Assembly: GCA_030737835.1 (NCBI GenBank)
Contig: CM060856.1
Location: 496,001-560,000, forward strand
Source of the DNA: Acorus gramineus
Lineage: Eukaryota > Streptophyta > Magnoliopsida > Acorales > Acoraceae
Direction of reading: 5' to 3'
DNA: 64,000 bases
Position 1 is the stretch's first letter. Each line of letters opens with the position of its first letter. The notes beneath the pieces are model-generated. The model was not told the origin of the DNA, searched no databases, and saw only the letters and a program-made list of their open reading frames with translations. The position numbers and the translations under genes are program-made. Shown one piece after another: positions 12,701-24,275 of this stretch.

Positions 12701-14156
12701 TTTGGAGTATATACTTTGTTTTTTATGAATGTACACATGAAAAATCAAAATATGTATGAATTACACAAGAGATTATGTGGGACTATTCCTAAAATTGTTA
12801 GTTATTTATGGTCAATGTATAATTATTTAATAGGAGGGTTTTTCTATATACCTCATAAATATGATGCTTATTTTTATAACATTACATAATTTACTTAATT
12901 AATTGTCTACCTTTAAAATCTTTCTCAATGCAAAAATTGTCTAACATTTATTATTACCAAAATGTAATTTAAATATAGTTAATACCTAACTAATGGACAT
13001 ATAGGACAAAAATAACTTGATCTAATATTGACAATGAAAACCTAGACTTTAAAATAATAGAAATAATCAATCATCATCCAATTAGATGGATATTTTAATT
13101 TAATATATTAAGACTATTAAAATATAAAGAGAATACCGTCAAAATATTCCTATTCACTAATTATATTTGCATATGATAATTTTTTATTTTATGTTTAGTT
13201 ATCATTAAGAATGTTATTTTTAAATTAAACTACAAAGAGAACACCCCAAAAATAGTTTTTTATTTTAAGATATATACATATATATTTTTTTAATTATAAT
13301 TGTATTCAAAATGAATTCTATATATTTATATGGTAAAAAACTAAATAACTATTATATTTTGTGAGAATAAATATAAAAAAAAGAAAAAAAAAGAAGAGAA
13401 TTTCGGTCTTTCACTTTAACTTTAACCATGTTCACACACACACACACACATATTATATAATCGAATTTTACTAAAGTGGTAAATATGCATAATTTTAAAA
13501 CCTAATTTTGATATTAAAGTAAATAGATTATTTAGAATGATGTAGAAAAATAAAACATATGTTTGGAGAATATACATATGAATACCCAATATTAGTAATA
13601 TTAATTGTTTTGTCAATTGTTCTCCAAAAATATTATAGCAAGTTCAAAAAAAAAAAAACAAAAAAAAAGAGATGATTATAATAAAATTTTTCAATTTATC
13701 CCGAGAAATTGAAATGGGATGATTTGTACAGAGTTGGAAATGACAACTGTACGCCAACCATATATATATAACCTATAAATATCATTCCATGGTAGGAGCA
13801 CCAATAGGTCGTGCTTATCATTATCAACTTGCTCCAACCATAGTCAGTTGCCTAACTTGGAGCATGTCCCATGAAAACCTAAAAATCTCTCTTTTGGACT
13901 GTAATCTTATCTTTTCATACATGGAAAATTATTGACTTACAATAGATATTACAATTAAATCTTCGGAGACATAACATGCATAATCATGAAAATGAGATTT
14001 GTCATTGTGAACAATTTGTCTCTAATACAATGATCTTCAAAAAATGACTAAAGATACACAAATCCCTCTAAACATTCAATATCGCATCTACGTCCTATCA
14101 AATCTAAAAAACATACACATCCCTCAAAATTGAAAAAAACTGAAATATATCATTGC
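9800..14156. other. Long AT-rich non-coding stretch
   Basis: No supported gene. It holds (TA)n and (CA)n tracts, several poly-A and poly-T runs, and the small tandem repeat listed separately at 11134-11275. Open frames such as 12587-12889 are low-complexity AT-rich readings without recognisable domains. Confidence 0.5.
11134..11275. repeat. Direct repeat pair around a (TA)n tract
   Basis: A block beginning ATTATGTTTATATTATTAAT and continuing TTCGTTATGATGTTACTTTG (from about 11134) recurs from about 11222 with few changes, separated by a (TA)n microsatellite near 11195-11221. It looks like local duplication of AT-rich DNA. Confidence 0.6.
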
Positions 14157-14309
14157 CTATAACCATCCCTGAATATGTTTGAATTCCGGGCTGAAGTCAT
14201 CTTCCTCCATCGGCGCCGGGAGGTTGAGATCTACCAGTCTTTCGGTGAAGACGTGGAAACAGACGGGGCATTCGTGGACGATCGCCGTCCGATCGGCAGA
14301 GATAACCAT
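14157..14309 (-). pseudogene. Possible fragment of a C2H2 zinc-finger (ZAT-like) gene
   Basis: The minus-strand frame reads IVHECPVCFHVFTERLVDLN and then LPAPMEEDD before a stop (50 codons from the nearest ATG). HECPVCxxxF resembles the start of the second finger of plant ZAT-type C2H2 proteins, and (V/L)DLNLPAP is typical of their C-terminal EAR repression motif. The QALGGH helix and the zinc-binding histidines that should lie between them are missing, as is the first finger. A remnant with an internal deletion is the simplest reading. The local GC content is well above its surroundings, consistent with a former exon. The match is short, so chance resemblance is possible. Confidence 0.4.
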
Positions 14310-15085
14310 CGGACGGTCATAACATCTGTCTGAGACTGAGGTATGTCTGTGAATGGATCTTTGTTGTTTGAAGCCTTTGTTTTGTTGATTCTTGGTGGTG
14401 GTTTGTCTGTTATTTATGAATAATTAGGATCCGATTCAAGCTTCTGATCATTCAAACATCAATTGAAACAACTGTGATTGGACATCATATCAGAATTTTT
14501 TTTCTTCTTTGTATCGAAACCAATGATTGAAAACTGTGTCCATGTGATCTCCAAAATTAACACAAGAATGTAATAAATTATATATCCAATTTAAATGGAT
14601 TCCCATGGGCATGAATGAAGTTCCCCTCTGTGGTTTCTGAGCACTCCTCTGTACCTGATCTGCTGTTGGTCTTGTAGCCATTTGAATTAAGTTTAATTCA
14701 TCCAGGTTCAGGTGGATTCCAAATGTGAAAAGATTTATTTTCTTTTAAGGCTGCATTTGAATGCATGATCGACACAATGAGATCATTAGAATCTTGCGTT
14801 GTAAATTTAGTTTTTGAAACTCGTTGTTTATTAGAATTTCAATTGAAAGATTTTTTAGCTTAAAAAATTAAGATGATGGTTTGAAAATTTAGACGCTGAA
14901 AATGTGTTTGGATCCGCATTTGATAATTTTCAGCTTTCTAAACACAACCCAAACACAGATTTGGGGCCTAAGGGGCTCAAAAAATGTTTTGGGTAAGCTT
15001 CATTGTGAGAACATAGTCTCCACGGGGCAATGATTCTGGACAAACCGCCTAGTGCAGGGATTATAGCTCCTCGTGTGCGAGACAT
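14310..15085. other. Unassigned sequence
   Basis: Non-coding, moderately AT-rich, with no recognised repeat or gene. If the ZAT-like fragment is real, its lost 5' part should lie here, but I see no first zinc finger. Confidence 0.4.
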
Positions 15086-15094
15086 TTGTTCTTC

Positions 15095-15898
15095 GGGAAA
15101 AATCAATATAATTTTTCAGAAAGTTAGCTAAATCGGTTTTAGTCCCTTTAACATTGAAAGATTGCCACAAGACTTTATTTTATTAGAAAAATATCATTTT
15201 AGTTCCTACCGTTACCTCAACTAACCAGGTACATGATTAACCCCAACTACATATTAAAAGTTACGAGAATGCCTTTACCTCTTATTTTCAAAAAATCGAT
15301 ATAGCTCTCTAAAACTATGAAAATTAGAAAATCCCCTTATAAAATCAATAAATCCCCTCAGGTCCATATCTTGTTAGACAAATATTTATTTTAGTCCCTA
15401 CAGTAACTAAAACTAATCAGATCTGTGGTTGATTCTAACCATACACGATAAATTATTGTAATACCCTTTTAAAATTTATTTGATAAATTATTATAATAGA
15501 CCAACAAGATTTGTGGTTGACTTTAAAGGGATTTACTGAATTTACATGGATATTTTTTTATTTTCATTAGTTTTTAGAAAATTATATTTTTTTTTCTATT
15601 GGTGAGTATATGAAAGAAGGGGAATTTCAAGGAAAAGGCAGGGGCATTTTTGTCATCAAAGAACTAAATCGGTTTTTTTTTTTAATATTTTGTATGAACT
15701 TATTTGAATGTCATTTATTGAAGCTTCGTTTAGTATAAGGATATTCTTGAAATATTCCCTGTAAACTGACGGCAAATTACTTCAAGGACTAAATCGGTTA
15801 ACCATACATATTTTCTAGGGACATACAGTGATTTTTTAATTTTACAGAGACTAAAACTGATTTAGTTAACTTTTCGTGGAATTATATCAATTTTTCCC
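15095..15898. mobile_element. Fold-back Mutator-like element
   Basis: Long inverted terminal repeats begin GGGAAAAATCAATATAATTT (left) and end AAATTGATATAATTC-type sequence read from the right. Both arms continue with the block AGTTAGCTAAATCGGTTTTA / its inverted copy. A 9-bp target duplication TTGTTCTTC (15086-15094) / TTGTTCTTT (15899-15907), with one transition, fits Mutator-like transposition. The element is 804 bp with no coding capacity. Confidence 0.82.
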
Positions 15899-15907
15899 TT
15901 GTTCTTT

Positions 15908-16190
15908 ACATAGCCAATGCTCCTAAACACCCAGGCAAAAGATTAGAAGTGGGCGTGGACGCTCCCAGTGTACCTAAAGGTTAAAACATTTCTATGGAAA
16001 TTGAGTTGGGATTGTGGAGCGACAAAAAATGATGAATCAGATTTGGATTGCACGATTCTATAGATACCCCAATTTTGACCGTCCAAAGAAATGAAAATAC
16101 TTCAAATGATATTTGGAAATAAGCACTTTTGGAAATCTAATAGAAAACATGCTTCAAAAGTAACAAAAGAAACCCTAGCTACAACACTTA
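15908..16190. other. Unassigned sequence
   Basis: Short non-coding spacer between the fold-back element and the GGCGGCTAGTT-rich region. Nothing is recognised. Confidence 0.35.
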
Positions 16191-16194
16191 GAAA

Positions 16195-17560
16195 AATTGA
16201 AAAATTAAAAATGGGGCAGCTAGTTTAAAGTAGTTGCCCCTCGCTGGGCGGCTAGTTTCAACTAGCCACCCCTTAAACCACCCCACCGCTCCCTTGGATG
16301 GGATATAAAGCAACATTTAATGCTGATGATTGCGGTGGTTTGTTCCTTTTAGCCTCCCCTTCTCTGACGCTTCAGCCCTAGTAACCGCCCTAAACCACCG
16401 CTTGTTAGAGATTGGACGTTTGGCAGGTTATCATTGGGGCGGCAACTTAAAGTAGCCGCCCCTCACCTGGACAATGTCAGAACAACAAAAATCTAATGGG
16501 AGGTCAAATCAATAACCCTATTATCCAATCTGATCTATTGTCCAGTGGACACTCTCCTGTCCCATTTTTAATATAAATAGGGGGGGGGGGTCAAAACACT
16601 TCTTCAACATCATCCATTCATAATCCACAATAACCAATTCATCAATCACCCACTCAATCAAACCCCCCTACACCCACTAGTTTAAAACCCTTGAGAGAGA
16701 GAGAGAGAGAAACCCATTCCCTAGACAAATTCCACTCTCCCAAAAACCTCTCCCAAACCCTGGTTAAACTTAGTTTAATTTCAGCCAACACCCAAACCAA
16801 ACCCTACCCAGGCTCTGCCCAAATTGAACCAGACACCAGGCAGCTAACCCTAACTAGCCATCCCCCTTTAGGCGGCTAAATACAACTAGCTGACCCCCAC
16901 CCTGTCTTTTAACCTCCCTTTGTCAAGTTCCGAAAGCAGAAAAGGATTCTCTATTTTTCACCTCTGTGCGTGGCGGGCCCGTATCTCAGAGCGGAGAATC
17001 CACAATCCCCCCACGAAGGCTATCAATTCCACACCCAACTTTTCCTGTTTTTTGAGAAAGTAGGTGGCGATCACAACCACCCCTGAATCCCCTTGAGGAG
17101 CTGTCGGGTCCCTCAGCAAGGAACCACACCCCCTTTCCAAGAGACGATCCAGCAAGGCCCGCAGGGCACAATTGGATCCGAATCTCTGAAAAACCCCCCC
17201 ACACACGCAAAGAAGACCATCCTTTTCGGAGGCCTCCCAACAACTGGAAGCGACCCCGCCCCAAAAAATGATACCGACAGATATGTTTGCTCCGCTTCTT
17301 TCGATGGGTACCACTTGGTTGCTAGTGATACTAGACCATGAGCGTTGTGGAAACAAGGTAGGGGTGACCTGTAGAAAACCCTCTGATGTTCAAGTCAACC
17401 AATGAAAAATTAGGGTTAGTAAGAAAAGATTTCTCACCTACCTCAATAAGGAGAGTTGGCTCCTTATTTATAGAGCTGCTGTGGATGCTGTAATATTGAT
17501 GGTAGATCTCTCCCTCATCGGTGGATGGGAGGAGATCTTTAATTTTAGTGGCTTTGATAT
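16195..17560. repeat. Unclassified repeat-like region with GGCGGCTAGTT motifs
   Basis: A GGCGGCTAGTT/AACTAGCCACCC motif recurs in both orientations between 16205 and 16890. A TATA-like string (ATATAAATAG near 16570) is followed by a G-run and a CA-rich leader, as in LTR promoters. Open frames on both strands at 16958-17356 show no recognisable domain. A piece of an LTR or a non-autonomous retroelement is plausible but unproven. Confidence 0.35.
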
Positions 17561-17565
17561 ACATT

Positions 17566-17704
17566 TGAGGGTATTAGATTATATGTGTTATGTCATTATA
17601 TGTGTAGTATATTACACGTGTAATTTCTGTGTACTTGTATATAAAGGGATTAAACCCTAAGTGGAATACAGGGATTCTCATTATTTTACTCTCTGATTCT
17701 AACG
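17566..17704 (+). repeat. Short LTR of truncated copia element
   Basis: A TATA box (GTATATAAAGGG near 17636) and a terminus CTCTGATTCTAACG precede TGGTATCAGAACC (from 17705), the initiator-Met tRNA primer-binding site of plant copia elements. The length is about 139 bp. The left edge is uncertain: GAGGG just inside it could be a polypurine tract, which would put the LTR start a few bases further right. No second LTR is found downstream. Confidence 0.6.
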
Positions 17705-17792
17705 TGGTATCAGAACCACCACCTCAAAAACCCTAATTTTGTTTTAGAATTCTTCGTCTTCGTAGTCGCCGTTGTTCGTCGCCACTGTCGTC

Positions 17793-19350
17793 GTGCCCCT
17801 GCCTGCCCTACCAAGTCCCTACCCTACCTCGCCCTGCGGCGCGCTGCACCGTGCCCTACGCGCTCTATCCCATCGCGCAGCCCTACTCAGCCACACTGCG
17901 CCGAGCGACCTGCCTTGCCGTGTCGGCCATGCCAAACCCGCCGTCGCGCCCTGCCAATCGCGCCCTGCCAACCTTACTAGGCGCCCTACCGGACTTGCCG
18001 CATCCCTACCGAGCGCCACGCACAGATCCACGTGATCCTAGGATTCCTGGGATCTTGTCTGCGCCCGTCCTGCCCGTCGACAGCACATTCACGCGCGCTC
18101 GCTAGCAAGTACGAGTATCCCGCACGATCGTGTGTGCACTGTCCAGACGCGCAAACGAGTTTGAGTTTCCCGGCACCCTATCCCTACAAGTGCACGATCA
18201 TGTGTTTTCGCCAGCTTGTGCACGCGGTCGCGCGATCACCGCGCTCCTGTCCCGCACGCGGTCCTGAGATTTTCGTGATCTGTCTCGTGGGTGTTCCCCG
18301 CACCACTCGGGAACACCACCAGCGAGTGCATGCCAGCGCCCGTGGCCAGTGCCCGAACGCAACTACCACAACCCACCGCCCTCTACCGCAGCCCGTCGAC
18401 CTCTGATAGCCCTCCGTCCGCCTCTGCCTTTTGCAGCCTCCAACAGCCCTCGACCGCCTCCGAGGTAGTGAACGCGCGCAACCATTGGCAGCCCTCTGGC
18501 CACCCTAGTGCCGGCGCGTGACCACAGCGGCCCGACGCTCTTTGCCGTCGCCCTCCGGCCGCCTGCTCCCACTGGCAGCCGTCGTCATGCCCTTGCCTGC
18601 CCTACCAAGTCCCTACCCTACCTCGCCCTGCGGCGCGCTGCACCGTGCCCTACGCGCTCTATCCCATCGCGCAGCCCTACTCAGCCACACTGCGCCGAGC
18701 GACCTGCCTTGCCGCGTCGGCCATGCCAAACCCGCCGTCGCGCCCTGCCAACCTTACTAGGCGCCCTACCGGACTTGCCGCATCCCTACCGAGCGCCACG
18801 CACAGATCCACGTGATCCTAGGATTCCTGGGATCTTGTCTGCGCCCGTCCTGCCCGTCGACAGCACATTCACGCGCGCTCGCTAGCAAGTACGAGTATCC
18901 CGCACGATCGTGTGTGCACTGTCCAGACGCGCAAACGAGTTTGAGTTTCCCGGCACCCTATCCCTACAAGTGCACGATCATGTGTTTTCGCCAGCTTGTG
19001 CACGCGGTCGCGCGATCACCGCGCTCCTGTCCCGCACGCGGTCCTGAGATTTTCGTGATCTGTCTCGTGGGTGTTCCCCGCACCACTCGGGAACACCACC
19101 AGCGAGTGCATGCCAGCGCCCGTGGCCAGTGCCCGAACGCAACTACCATAACCCACCGCCCTCTCCGGCCGCCTCTGCCTTCTACCTTTTGCAGCCTCCA
19201 ACAGCCCTCGACCGCCTCCGAGGTAGTGCACGCGCGCAACCATTGGCAGCCCTCTGGCCACCCTAGTGCCGGCGTGTGACCACAGCGGCCCGACGCTCTC
19301 TGCCGTCGCCCTCCAGCCGCCTGCTCCCACTGGCAGCCCTCCGATAGCCC
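17793..19350 (+). repeat. Tandem duplication of about 0.78 kb in the copia leader
   Basis: Unit 1 (about 17793-18586) and unit 2 (about 18587-19350) are nearly identical over hundreds of bases. The main differences are a 14-bp deletion in unit 2 (GCCAATCGCGCCCT region, near 17955 in unit 1) and small changes around 18380/19165. High identity implies recent duplication. The sequence is very C-rich on this strand, with repeated CCCTGCC and CCCTCCGGCC words. Open frames on both strands are compositional and have no protein features. Confidence 0.85.
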
Positions 19351-19865
19351 TCGGCTACCTCCGGTAGCCCTCCGGCCACCCTCGACCACCTTCGGCAGCA
19401 CCTCGGCTGCCCTCAAACTCCAACCACCCTTGGCAGCACCCCAGGAGCCCTCCAGCCGCCTCCAGCAGCACTCCGGCCACCCTCAAGCTCCTTCGGCGAC
19501 CTCCTCGAGATTTCAGATCACTAAATCGGTCCTAACTTCCACTCTAGAAGTCCGATTAAGGTGTTCCAGGAGTCCATTTTGCTCAATTTTTTGTTCTCCA
19601 CGTCCTCGTCTAGTTTTGATCCTCATCCGAGTTGTTTTGCTCGGTGTCAAAAATCGATAGCAACTATGCTTTTCCCTCAAAGTCCTCTTCGTCGTTCATC
19701 TATGAGGGCATCCTAGGGGCCGCTTCTGCTATGAAGCGCCATAGATTGCGTAGACGAAGACCTACTAAGAAGCGCCATAAATGAACAGTCGAGGACATCA
19801 TCTTCCTCCTGTTGCTGTTGCGACTGCTACTCCGCTTGGCTCCGTTCAGCCACACTTGGATTAGC

Positions 19866-21292
19866 TTTACCAGATCAATCAGCGCCTAGACCACCTAATT
19901 CTGCAGCAGTCTCTTCCTGGTTCTTCTACTCCCTTTGCCTTGTCTTTTACTACGGGTACTCCTGCTTATTGGTTCTTTGATTCAGGTCCCTCCCATCACA
20001 TGAAGCCTGATAGTTTTGTCCTCACTGCATGCTCATCTGCACCCTCACACCTACATTCGATTCATACTGCTAATGGCTCTCCTTTAGTCATTACCAAGTG
20101 TGGATCGATGAGCACCACATCTCACCCTACTAGCCGCCTTTCATTACTATTTGTTTTGCATGCTCCTGAGCTTTACATGAATCTTATGTCTATTAGTCAA
20201 TTGTGTGATTCTATATTCACCGTTACCTTTACCTCTTCTGGGTGTTTTGTGCAAGATCCACGTTCAGGGCAGAGGATTGGTGTTGGTCGTAGGATTGGCA
20301 GACTATATTATGTGGAGTATCTTTATCTTCTAGTACACGATTCCTCAGTTTTCTGTGGCACTATCACATCTGATACTGACTTGTGGCATAAAAGGTTAGG
20401 TCATCTTTCTGAGTCTTGCCTTAAAAACCTTATTCAGTCTGGTGATTTGGGTCGTCTTTCATTTTCTCCTCTTTCTGTCTGTGAGGGTTGTAAACTAGCC
20501 AAACCCGTTGCTACTCCATTCCATTCTAGTAATCATCAGTCCTCTAGTCCATTTGAACTAGTTCATTCTGATATCTGGGGTCTTTCTCATATCATGTCAA
20601 AGAGTGGTTTTTCGTATTATATCAATTTTATTGATAACTATTCTTGCTTTACCTGGATTTATTTATTGCATCATCGATTCGAGGTCCCAAATATATATGA
20701 AGTCTTTACCACTATGATTCACACCCAGTTTCAGACTCGTATCAAGACCTTTAGGTCTGATTGTGATCGAGAATATATCTCTTCCACGATGCGTTCTCTT
20801 CTTCAATCTCATGGCACTCTCTTCCAACAATCATGTTCATATACTCATGAGCAGAATGGTGTTGCTAAAAGAAAATATCGCCATATTCTTGAGACCGCTT
20901 GTTCCCTCTTACTTTCTTCTTCAGTCCCCAGCACATTCTGGGCTGAGGCTGCTCTTCTATCTGTTCATCTTATCAATATTACTCCCTCATCTGTCATCTT
21001 TGGTATGACTCCTCATGAGCGCATTTACTCCTCCAAACCTGATTATAGCAGACTTCGCACTTTTGGATGCACTTGTTTCGTGCTTCTCCCTCCTCATCAA
21101 TGCACCAAGTTGGTCGCTCGGTCAGTCAAGTATGTATTCTTGGGGATTAGTTTTGAATACAAGGGATATCGTTGCTATGATCCTGTTGGAGATCATTTTT
21201 GGCTTACTCGGCATGTGTCATTTGTCGAGGATGTTCCCTATTTTTCTTCTACACCCTATTTTTCTTCTCATTATTTTTCTCTCTTATTCTAA
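19866..21292 (+). pseudogene. Copia protease-integrase fragment
   Basis: An uninterrupted frame of about 475 codons with no obvious ATG at its start. Protease: WFFDSGPSHHM (catalytic DSG). GAG-pre-integrase: LWHKRLGHLSESCLKNLI followed by CEGCKLAK, giving the H...H...C...C zinc site. Integrase core: first Asp in HSDIWG, second Asp in RSDCDREY (usually SDNGGEY). The catalytic Glu of the NGVAERK motif is replaced by Lys (NGVAKRKYRH), which should abolish strand transfer. The frame ends in a stop before the reverse transcriptase. It is therefore an open but inactive, truncated polyprotein. Confidence 0.85.
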
Positions 21293-21300
21293 CAGAGGGA

Positions 21301-21530
21301 TTTAGAGAATCAGTCATTGATTGCCGCAAATCAAATATATAATGTGAGACTAAGTCTCACATTCTGATTTCAAATAAGCAGGTCGTCAGATATGAATGGC
21401 CGTCGAGCCGGATTCACAGGCCGTAGGCCATTCGGGTCGTGGGTCTCCTCTAATAATTGGGTCATGGGTCGTGGACACGTGGTGCATTTCCATTGGACTC
21501 AGAAAATGTATCTTACATATTGATTGCGAA
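21301..21530. other. Junction between copia and LINE remnants
   Basis: Short non-coding sequence with a small palindrome (TGTGAGACTAAGTCTCACA at 21343-21361). No LTR is found here. Confidence 0.4.
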
Positions 21531-22295
21531 CACAGATTCCATTGGTATTTATATGGATACATTGTGTGAGATGTGCTCATCGCCATCGGTAAAAGAAACG
21601 ACTCTGCATATGTTCTCTCAATGCCACTTTGGGGCAGATTGCTAAAGATTGATCCCGAGGCAAGGACTTCATTGCAGTCCTTCTCTGTCGACTTTTGGAA
21701 GAATTCTCAACACACTCTCGCATGCGAAGTCAATCTAGCCTTAATGTTGTGGCAGATTTGGCAATGTAGAAATGAATGGACATTCAAGAAGAAAGCTCCC
21801 CAACCTTATGTGATTGTCCCTCGGGTACTTGTGCATGCTAGGGAGTGTATGATAAACTTGTCAAAAGATACTAATGAACCAATTTGGTTGAAACTTTCTC
21901 AAATTCATGTGAGTGTTCCACTTCAGCCCAGGGGAATACAATGGAGGACGCAGGTGTTAGGTGAGATCTCTCTCATAAATTTGGGGCTGGCACTGGGCCA
22001 CTAGCTTCGTAGCTATTTGCCCATCTCCTTTCCATGTAATGTGGGAGGGATATGCTGGCTGGCTATGGGCTACTCCAATTCACATGGAAGCAAAGGCTGT
22101 TAAATTGGGAATTCTACGAAGGCTGGGTATCAATCAGGTTCACATTTGCTCTAACTCCCTATCCCTTTTACAAATCCTCCAAAATGTCCCAAGTTCTCCA
22201 TGGGTACAAGATGCTATATATTGCAGAGATCTACAATTGGAGGGGTACATAATACCTAATAGATTTTTGTTAAGAAAATGTTACGTGTAGTCCAT
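21530..22295 (+). pseudogene. LINE (L1-type) 3' remnant: zinc-binding RT region and RNase H
   Basis: At 21560-21645 a frame reads CEMCSSPSVKETTLHMFSQC, the zf-RVT signature found after plant L1 reverse transcriptases. After a frameshift the next frame (21573-22004) continues through LALMLWQIWQCRNEWTFKKK, the usual W-x-I-W-x-x-R-N-x-x-x-F segment. A third frame (22039-22290) resembles the RNase H domain of plant LINEs (MEAKAVKLGILRRLGI, then ICSNSLSLLQIL). Frameshifts and the lack of upstream ORFs make it a dead 5'-truncated copy. The 3' end and poly(A) tail are not seen. Confidence 0.72.
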
Positions 22296-22339
22296 TTTAC
22301 AAATCAAAACACAAACCGCACATATTTTGATATTTCTAA

Positions 22340-23769
22340 GGGGGGGGGGGTAGTCGATACAGACTTTGATGGATTTCTGTGGACATTATTTAAGTGATGG
22401 ACTTTTGTAGACTTTTCAGACTTTTACAGACTTTTACAGACTTTCACAAATTGACTCTCATGGACTTTCACAGACTTTTACATATTGACTCTCATGGACT
22501 TTCACAGACATTTGCAGACTTTCACAAATCACTCTCATGGATTTTCACAGACTTTTATAGACTTTCAGAGATTGACTCTTTTCACATGTGGATTTCTATT
22601 AATAAACACAATAATGGTTTTGAAATTTTAAAATAACAAATAAAGAACTCAAATATTCAAATTCAACATGAATTATTGATACCCAACATAAAATGTAATT
22701 TAATATAGTAAATATCAATTTTCACATATCTGAAATACATATTGCTAGAATGTCATGATAAAGACACAATTTTTAACTAGATAATATTATATTAATTCAC
22801 CATGAATATTGATGTCATGGTCATCCCACATACGTTTAGCTATATTTAATCGCCAATTATTGGCATCTCGACGTTGTTGCTCTTGAGTTTAAACTTCCGG
22901 AGGGTCTTCATTGTCCTCTCGTTGTTGCTCATCAGTTAGAACATTTAAAAAAACTATATATGCATCTATATTATACAAAAATAGAAACATCTTCAAGAAA
23001 AATCAAATAAAACATTATATGTATAATCAAATATATGATAAATCTATATTTTAAAAAATAATTATGGATAATCTAGGCATATATTATATAAAATAATCTA
23101 CCATTCTCATATATTCATCAAACATATGAGGCGATATGAATATTTTATACATATGGACATTCATAAAAAAAGGATGATAAATAAAGAAAAAAATCAGAAT
23201 AAAAATATGAAAGGCATGGATAAAAATCATAAAGGAGATTTGTTAAAAGAAAAAAAGAAGAAATATTCACAATGTTGGAATAAAAGTCCATGAGAATTCC
23301 ACGTATTTGGATGGGATTTTGAAATGACTTTTTCCCTTATATTTCTCTCTCAAAAGTCCACAAGAATCAATCACTTATGAAAGTCTTCACAAATCCTGTT
23401 TAAATTGAATAACACATGACAAAATGTCTACTATGAGAAGTCTCAATCGAATAACGCTGGACTTTTTGTCCACGAAATAATGTCTCAATTGAATAACACT
23501 GGAGTTTATGTCCACAAAATAATGTCTCAATCGAATAACACTAGACTTTATGTCCACAAAATAATGCTCAATCGAATAACGCTGGACTTTTTGTTCATGA
23601 AATAATGTCTCAATCGAATAATGCTGGACTTTTTGTCTACGAAATAATGTCTTAATTGAATAACGCTCAACTTTTTGTCCATGAACCAAAGTCCTGATTG
23701 AAAAACACCAGATTTACAAATCCATGGACATGGACATTTTGTCCATGAAAATCCTAATTGACTACCCCC
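22340..23769 (-). mobile_element. PIF/Harbinger-like element with internally repeated termini
   Basis: Termini are inverted: GGGGGTAGTCGATACAGAC on the left (after a G-run) and CCTAATTGACTACCCCC on the right. Each subterminal region is a tandem array: about six copies of GACTTTCACAGACTTTTACA variants at 22400-22575, and about six 43-bp units containing GTCTCAATCGAATAACGCTG at 23430-23700. Inside, on the minus strand (about 22935-22800), a frame reads QEQQRRDANNWRLNIAKRMW, like the C-terminus of plant Harbinger-type transposases (xxWRxxIAxxMW). The catalytic part is gone. A TAA/TAT flank is compatible with the 3-bp target site but imperfect. Confidence 0.6.
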
Positions 23770-23771
23770 TA

Positions 23772-23965
23772 TAAGTATCATATACCTCATCTAATGAGGT
23801 ATACACCATGTATAAAATGAGAAGTATTTACTTCAATGAATGGATATGTATCATTTATAGAAAATGTGAAAAAATTTCAACAAGGTATATATCTCAATAC
23901 AATAAATAGATGGTGCTAACGAATTATATAAGATTGTATTTTGGACTGTGAAATCAATACATATT
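23772..23965. repeat. Dispersed repeat R1, copy 2
   Basis: It starts ATATACCTCATCTAATGAGG and includes AGAAAATGTGAAAAAATTTC and AAGGTATATATCTC, parallel to copy 1 at 6605-6790. It directly abuts the Harbinger-like element. Confidence 0.5.
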
Positions 23966-24029
23966 AATTATTCCCTACGCCTCAAACAACATCCACGGCC
24001 ATACACACACACACACAAATATACAGGGG

Positions 24030-24215
24030 TGATACAGTGCAACGGTGCAACCATGCAGCCGTTCAATCTTCACCGTCTGATCACATAATCTCGCGATCAG
24101 ACGGTGCTAACATTTTTTCAGTGAACTCTTACTGATAAGAATTCACTGGAAAAAATCATCTGATTCATGAGATTTCGCGATCAGATTGTGATGGTTGATG
24201 TCCTATGTAAGGGAC
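24030..24215. repeat. Imperfect palindrome (MITE-like)
   Basis: The left half (CACCGTCTGATCACATAATC ... TTTTTTCAGTGAACTCTTA) is mirrored by the right half (GAATTCACTGGAAAAAATCA ... GCGATCAGATTGTGATGGTT). The arms meet near 24132. Such near-complete palindromes are typical of MITEs; no target duplication is resolved. (CA)n tracts lie on both sides. Confidence 0.55.
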
Positions 24216-24224
24216 ACAGTTGCA

Positions 24225-24225
24225 G

Positions 24226-24271
<46 letters not shown>

Positions 24272-24275
24272 GAGA
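24225..24275. repeat. (CA)n(TA)n(GA)n microsatellite
   Basis: About 16 CA units followed by short TA and GA runs. Confidence 0.9.

Larger units (their letters stand above)
17566..21300 (+). mobile_element. Truncated Ty1/copia retrotransposon (copy 1)
   Basis: In order: a short LTR, a Met-tRNA primer site, a C-rich leader of about 1.8 kb containing a tandem duplication, and one long open frame covering protease and integrase (19866-21292). Reverse transcriptase, RNase H, polypurine tract and 3' LTR are missing; unrelated LINE-derived sequence follows. No UBN2-type gag is recognisable between the leader and the protease. Layout and protein motifs resemble the copia copy at 54.5 kb, so both may belong to one family with short LTRs. 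The copy is non-autonomous. Confidence 0.8.

Noticed and set aside
16958-17356. Minus-strand frame of 132 codons and overlapping plus-strand frame
   Set aside because: No recognisable domain on either strand; the region looks like repeat-derived non-coding DNA.
17772-19416. Several overlapping open frames on both strands in the C-rich leader
   Set aside because: Same compositional cause; frames repeat because the DNA is tandemly duplicated. No gag or other domain is visible.
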